Assembly (NCBI RefSeq): GCF_032118995.1
Contig: NC_092660.1
Span: 6,897,501-6,961,500 of the forward strand
DNA from: Asterias amurensis
Taxonomy: Eukaryota; Echinodermata; Asteroidea; Forcipulatida; Asteriidae
Reading direction: 5' to 3'
Length of the DNA stretch: 64,000 nt
The position numbers and the translations under genes are program-made. How positions within the stretch are numbered: position 1 is the stretch's first letter; every line of letters starts with the position of its first letter. Of the stretch, positions 63,201-64,000 are shown one piece after another. Under the pieces are notes generated by a model. That model did no database searches and was not told the DNA's origin. It saw only the letters and a list, made by a program, of their open reading frames with translations.

Positions 63201-64000
63201 GGTTTAAAGACACGGAAACTGCATAGTACTCGCTAAAATGCGTTACATCGGCAAGGTATTTTGTTAGAATTTCAGTATTTTACTTTCTGAATGATTTTAA
63301 AAATGTATCAAGAATGTGGTACGTTGTTATATCAAGCAGCCACATCAGGGAAATGTCATAGATTGTTGAGGAAGACATTCAATTCCCATAAAAAGTGAAA
63401 TGGAAAACGATTTATTTTGTGCACAAAACTAGGCACAAATACATTGCAGCAATTGCGTGCGGCGCCCATGGCGGCGCCCAGCACTTGCGCGCCTGGATTG
63501 GTGTATAGGAATGTCATTAACTGCACTATCGTGGAGTGAGTTCTTAAATTGGTCACAACGTTTTGACTAGCTTGCTCTAGTCCATGTCAGGTATATTCAT
63601 ACACTATCAATCACGTACAGATACAGGGTGAGTCAAAAGAAGTTAACTGGAATTGTTGATTTTTTCAAAAACCAACAAACGACACTTAAAATTTCAGGAA
63701 AGCATTTTTTGACAAGCACTCTCTCCATATTGTTAGAAAAAACAAATAAAAGAATTTATTCATAAATCTCGGTCAACTTCATTTTGACTCGCCCTGTACA
63801 GGTAAAATGCTTTGTCAAGTATTCCGTGGACAGCTTGCAAAATGAGTACCTTAATTAAAATAGACATAATTCTTCTTAAAAATGTTCAATTTCTGCATAT
63901 AGTAAGACTCTATTGCTGCAATTCCCTTTTTTTATTTATTAAATATTAGGATGTTCAGAATAAGTTGAAGCAGATGACGTTGAGAGATCTGGTCATAGAT
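40089..64000 (+). CDS. NUP155: NUP155 nuclear pore scaffold protein (3' partial), 20 exons seen
   Basis: Inner-ring nucleoporin that bridges the pore membrane and the channel scaffold. Exons: 40089-40236, 40787-40924, 41829-41925, 42830-42993, 43857-44020, 44883-44982, 45661-45826, 47488-47585, 48957-49136, 50268-50368, 50578-50742, 51166-51276, 52127-52289, 53173-53238, 55228-55375, 60269-60335, 60910-61016, 61911-62008, 62677-62810, 63950-64000 (continues). Together 2466 nt, 822 codons in one frame, against about 1390 residues in human NUP155. Signature stretches: [85 protein letters not shown] and LRDLVID. Start: tandem ATGs at 40089/40092; the frame stays open upstream to 40005, so the start is the least certain point. 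All introns GT..AG; the exon 8 donor GTTCGT is weak. Confidence 0.95.
40541..40720. mobile_element. 180-bp MITE in NUP155 intron 1
   Basis: Ends CTATAGACCTTTATCAT / ATGATAAAGGTCTATAG; GGTCA..TGACC pairs further in. Non-coding. Confidence 0.75.
41050..41370 (-). mobile_element. tRNA-derived SINE between duplicated flanks
   Basis: Minus-strand tRNA-like head at 41190-41270 and a body with CTCAGGACTTTCCTGAGTC. Flanked on each side by about 50 bp of similar sequence (ATAATAGATGTTAAATTTGC..GGTAAAGAATAT and ATAATAGATTTTAAGTTTGT..GGATAAAGAATAT). It lies in NUP155 intron 2. Confidence 0.6.
41935..42735 (+). mobile_element. Second, decayed Kolobok-like THAP element
   Basis: Homologous to the element at 20753-21664 over about 0.7 kb, sharing the same internal THAP deletion junction (CAGTTTGCAAAGTGGTCCGG). 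The second zinc cysteine is replaced (CFAARGS) and the CxxH histidine is Tyr (CSKYF). It retains the [16 protein letters not shown] segment missing from the first copy. DAIPTTF is at 42331. Terminal repeats are not recognisable. It starts about 10 bp after the NUP155 exon 3 donor. Confidence 0.75.
43003..43202 (+). mobile_element. Retroelement 3' end with GAATT tail
   Basis: TTAATTACACTAGATATTAT to AATAAATGTCCATTGAATTG followed by seven to ten GAATT units. Same family as 11614-11969. It begins right after the NUP155 exon 4 donor. Confidence 0.6.
43264..43615. mobile_element. Family A MITE, diverged
   Basis: Starts AGGCACTGGAAATATTTGGT, ends ATGTCCATTGCCC before TTAA (43616-43619). Contains the CAAAGACCAGT and TATGCATAAA landmarks. 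Confidence 0.7.
45017..45386. mobile_element. TTAA-flanked MITE, family A
   Basis: Complete copy, TTAA at 45013-45016 and 45387-45390. A partial second copy lies at about 45425-45640, just before NUP155 exon 7. Confidence 0.8.
45425..45640. mobile_element. Family A MITE, partial
   Basis: Right two thirds of the family (CACAAAGTTGTGTGCTTTCA, ACTATCAACAACTCTCCATT), ending about 20 bp before NUP155 exon 7. It lies close enough that its T-rich end may provide the acceptor tract. Confidence 0.6.
45972..46080. repeat. 54-bp direct duplication
   Basis: ACCAGCCTCGAGCCAATAGT.. occurs at 45972 and 46026, nearly identical, in NUP155 intron 7. Confidence 0.85.
46085..47480. other. NUP155 intron 7 unassigned sequence
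   Basis: CpG-containing block 46110-46740 with CAACGGCAATTGCCGTTG and low coding signal, then 46990-47420 beginning GGGTCATTCCGTGTCAAATC. They look like two different old transposon fragments, but neither has clear ends. Confidence 0.35.
47585..47860 (+). pseudogene. LINE 3' end with GATT tail, adjacent to NUP155 exon 8
   Basis: The frame reads [18 protein letters not shown] then [19 protein letters not shown] and a stop at about 47739. After a short 3' UTR it ends in about ten GATT units. It is a truncated LINE whose homology starts at or next to the exon 8 splice donor. Confidence 0.75.
47913..48433. mobile_element. Inverted-repeat element carrying a nested family E MITE
   Basis: Ends TAGCGGCATTCGCATTGG and CCAATGCGAATGC. 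The interior is rich in GTTAACTTA. A family E element (48241-48397, TAGCAAGGGTCCC to GCAAGGGACCCC) is inserted near its right end. It lies in NUP155 intron 8. Confidence 0.65.
48515..48771. mobile_element. Family A MITE, partial, followed by family F element
   Basis: Contains GAGGGAGCTGTTTCTCACAA and ends ACCAATAGTGTCCA, directly joined to a family F inverted repeat at 48772. Confidence 0.65.
48772..48924. mobile_element. Inverted-repeat element, family F
   Basis: Ends CAGGGGCCGATTTCACAAAG / CTTTGTGAAATCGGCCCCAG, near perfect. It ends about 33 bp upstream of NUP155 exon 9. Confidence 0.75.
49868..50240 (+). mobile_element. tRNA-derived SINE, second subfamily
   Basis: Head TGTGGCTGAGCGGATAAGAG and GGTTTGAATCCCGGTCATGA. 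The body is different from 35585 (AAATGGGTACATGTGAGGGC, GGGAGCTGAGATGG) and ends GAGCGCTATATAAGAAG with an ATT-rich tail. The same body occurs inverted at 38694-38960. Confidence 0.75.
50768..51110 (-). pseudogene. LINE 3' end, minus strand
   Basis: On the minus strand it reads [17 protein letters not shown], the usual LINE ORF2 C-terminal helix. It is followed by a 3' UTR that ends with TATAAGGCGCTTTACAAATG (read on the minus strand). It lies in NUP155 intron 11. Confidence 0.65.
51627..52020. mobile_element. 390-bp foldback element in NUP155 intron 12
   Basis: Long inverted arms meet at GGTCAATTGACC (about 51828-51839). Examples: TTGCACACGCATCACACG / CGTGTGACGTGTGTGCAA, and AGATTTTTCTGATGATGACG / TGTCATCATCAGAAAAATCT. 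CpG-containing, non-coding. Confidence 0.75.
52127..64000 (+). CDS. NUP155: NUP155 helical-solenoid exons 13-20 (incomplete)
   Basis: Codons about 545 to 822. Exon 13 has [14 protein letters not shown] and [12 protein letters not shown]. Exons 14-15 encode a Gly/Ser/Pro/Gln-rich linker corresponding to the variable loop of the vertebrate protein, then GLCLYFGRI. Exon 16 has PLWDSLVAV. Exon 17 has [17 protein letters not shown]. Exon 18 has MLSFVRPDS and QREHNQMQQ. Exon 19 has [20 protein letters not shown]. Exon 20 begins [17 protein letters not shown] at the window edge. The 4.9-kb intron between exons 15 and 16 contains the 43-bp minisatellite. Confidence 0.93.
52247..52760. repeat. Duplicated 3' end of NUP155 exon 13 with its splice donor
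   Basis: The exon end TATGGAAGTCACATCC..CCAACTAACCTCTTTG/GTAAG is repeated in the intron at 52419 and 52677 with a few substitutions. The nearby GGGCATCTGGTG lead and CAGCTGATTAGCTGATTTCC trailer are duplicated too. No acceptor precedes the extra copies, so they are exon fragments, not alternative exons. Confidence 0.85.
53239..55227. other. NUP155 intron 14
   Basis: 2 kb with no coding signal. Fragments around 53600-53700 and 55020-55080 share phrases (GTGATGCCCC, GTGCCCCTTT, GGCCGTC) with 46110-46220 and 46960-47010, suggesting an old unclassified repeat. A 16-G run lies at 54797. Confidence 0.4.
55503..59932. repeat. 43-bp minisatellite, about 103 tandem units
   Basis: Array in NUP155 intron 15 with unit TCAGTGTTTTAAGACCATTC then AAAGGCGCAGATTGCTAGCAAGT. 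Common variants are CCCAGTTTGCTACCAAGC, AAGGGCAGATTGC and TTTTAAAACC. Markers recur at fixed offsets: AGGTGCAGAT at 56471 and 57761 (1290 bp = 30 units) and again near 59223 (1462 bp = 34 units), so multi-unit blocks have duplicated. The array begins inside a LINE 3' end (55476) and ends next to LINE coding sequence. Confidence 0.98.
59910..60200 (-). pseudogene. LINE reverse-transcriptase C-terminus remnant
   Basis: On the minus strand one frame reads [20 protein letters not shown] then [24 protein letters not shown]. This is the conserved extreme C-terminus of jockey/CR1-type LINE ORF2 proteins (WNSLP..F+..LK..LF). The frame ends at a TGA in the first 43-bp repeat unit, so the tandem array occupies what was the LINE 3' end. 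The LINE tail reappears at 55476-55502 beyond the array. Confidence 0.75.
60369..60732. mobile_element. TTAA-flanked MITE, family A
   Basis: Left TTAA at 60365-60368 followed by AGACACTGGACACC; right end GTGTCCAGTGCCTTTA. It lies 33 bp after the NUP155 exon 16 boundary. Confidence 0.75.
61140..61855 (+). mobile_element. SINE interrupted by a family A MITE
   Basis: Short head remnant (GAGCCCCAGTTGTAACACTT), then the MITE, then GCAAAACACTTAACC and GACGTAAAGCCGTCGGTCCT through AGCGCCTTGAGTACCTTGTT and GCGCTATATAAGACTT. Same subfamily as 35585-35995. Confidence 0.75.
61178..61556. mobile_element. Family A MITE inserted in a SINE
   Basis: TTAA at 61174-61177 and 61557-61560. The flanks ACACTTGTGTCC and GCAAAACACTTAACC join into the continuous SINE sequence seen uninterrupted at 35665-35700, proving the insertion and the TTAA duplication. 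Confidence 0.9.
62178..62340 (-). mobile_element. Retroelement 3' end with (ATT)n tail
   Basis: Plus strand AATAATAATAACC, then GGCGCTCTACAATT and CAGCGCCTTACA, the same end structure as the other minus-oriented LINE/SINE tails. It lies in NUP155 intron 18. Confidence 0.5.
62450..62608. mobile_element. Short MITE, family E
   Basis: Starts GGGGTCCCTTTCC, ends TTTAGCAAGGGACCC; the interior matches the other two copies (TGTAGCAATGTTGGTCAAGA). It lies in NUP155 intron 18. Confidence 0.65.
62822..62930 (+). mobile_element. Retroelement fragment matching 11614-11830
   Basis: GGCATTGCATGGTGAGCTAT, ATATTTGGTTCGTGG and GAACTGTCCTGCTTTTGATC align with the REXO1 intron copy. It starts about 12 bp after the NUP155 exon 19 donor. 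Confidence 0.6.
62955..63515. mobile_element. Large foldback element in NUP155 intron 19
   Basis: Arms 62955-63110 and 63350-63515: CACCAGGCGCACAAGTGTTG, TAGTTTTGTGCACAAA and TTTTCCTCAACG pair with their inverse counterparts. A one-armed relative lies at 24395-24500 (GGGTGCGCAAGTGTTCAGCA) just after REXO1. Confidence 0.65.
63624..63796. mobile_element. Mariner-type MITE with TA target
   Basis: A 173-bp non-coding element with ends CAGGGTGAGTCAAAA / TTTTGACTCGCCCTG, flanked by TA on each side. The CAGGGTG start is shared with the mariner-like element at 26905. It is the last repeat before NUP155 exon 20. Confidence 0.75.

Overview
This is animal nuclear DNA: coding sequence is split into short exons with GT..AG introns, there are no operons, and the introns and spacers are packed with DNA-transposon, SINE and LINE remnants. 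The best guess is a marine invertebrate deuterostome, probably an echinoderm (sea-star-like). That rests on the divergence of the proteins from their vertebrate relatives and on the repeat families, and it is inference.

Four protein-coding loci are supported. (1) Plus strand, 1 to 24247: REXO1-type RNA exonuclease, with its N-terminus cut by the window edge, reconstructed from 14 exons with consistent phases down to the stop codon; the exonuclease active site looks complete. (2) Minus strand, 30274 to 27686: a four-exon, 365-residue secretory-pathway kinase resembling PKDCC/VLK. (3) Plus strand, 33418 to 34239: an intronless 273-residue Tctex1-domain (dynein light chain type) protein with a basic, serine-rich N-terminal tail. 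(4) Plus strand, 40089 to the window end: NUP155, the inner-ring nuclear pore scaffold protein; 20 exons (822 codons) are visible and the gene runs out of the window. REXO1 and NUP155 face the same way, with the kinase gene opposed between them. The four products do not share a pathway; this is ordinary animal gene juxtaposition.

The non-coding part is dominated by two very large minisatellites. One is a 63-bp unit repeated about 79 times inside REXO1 intron 10 (15062-20026). The other is a 43-bp unit repeated about 103 times inside NUP155 intron 15 (55503-59932). Both carry higher-order duplications (945 bp = 15 units; 1290 bp = 30 units). The second appears to have grown inside the 3' end of a LINE copy.

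Mobile DNA includes a bounded Kolobok-like element with a THAP-domain remnant and TTAA target duplications (20753-21664) and a decayed second copy (41935-42735). It also includes a hAT-type miniature element with a perfect 8-bp target duplication (10125-10472), a mariner-like element with a transposase N-terminus (26444-26905), and at least thirteen copies of a roughly 370-bp TTAA-flanked miniature family. Several further short inverted-repeat families, tRNA-derived SINEs and LINE 3' ends complete the set. Several are nested, giving a relative insertion history. I found no rRNA, no CRISPR and no functional tRNA gene.
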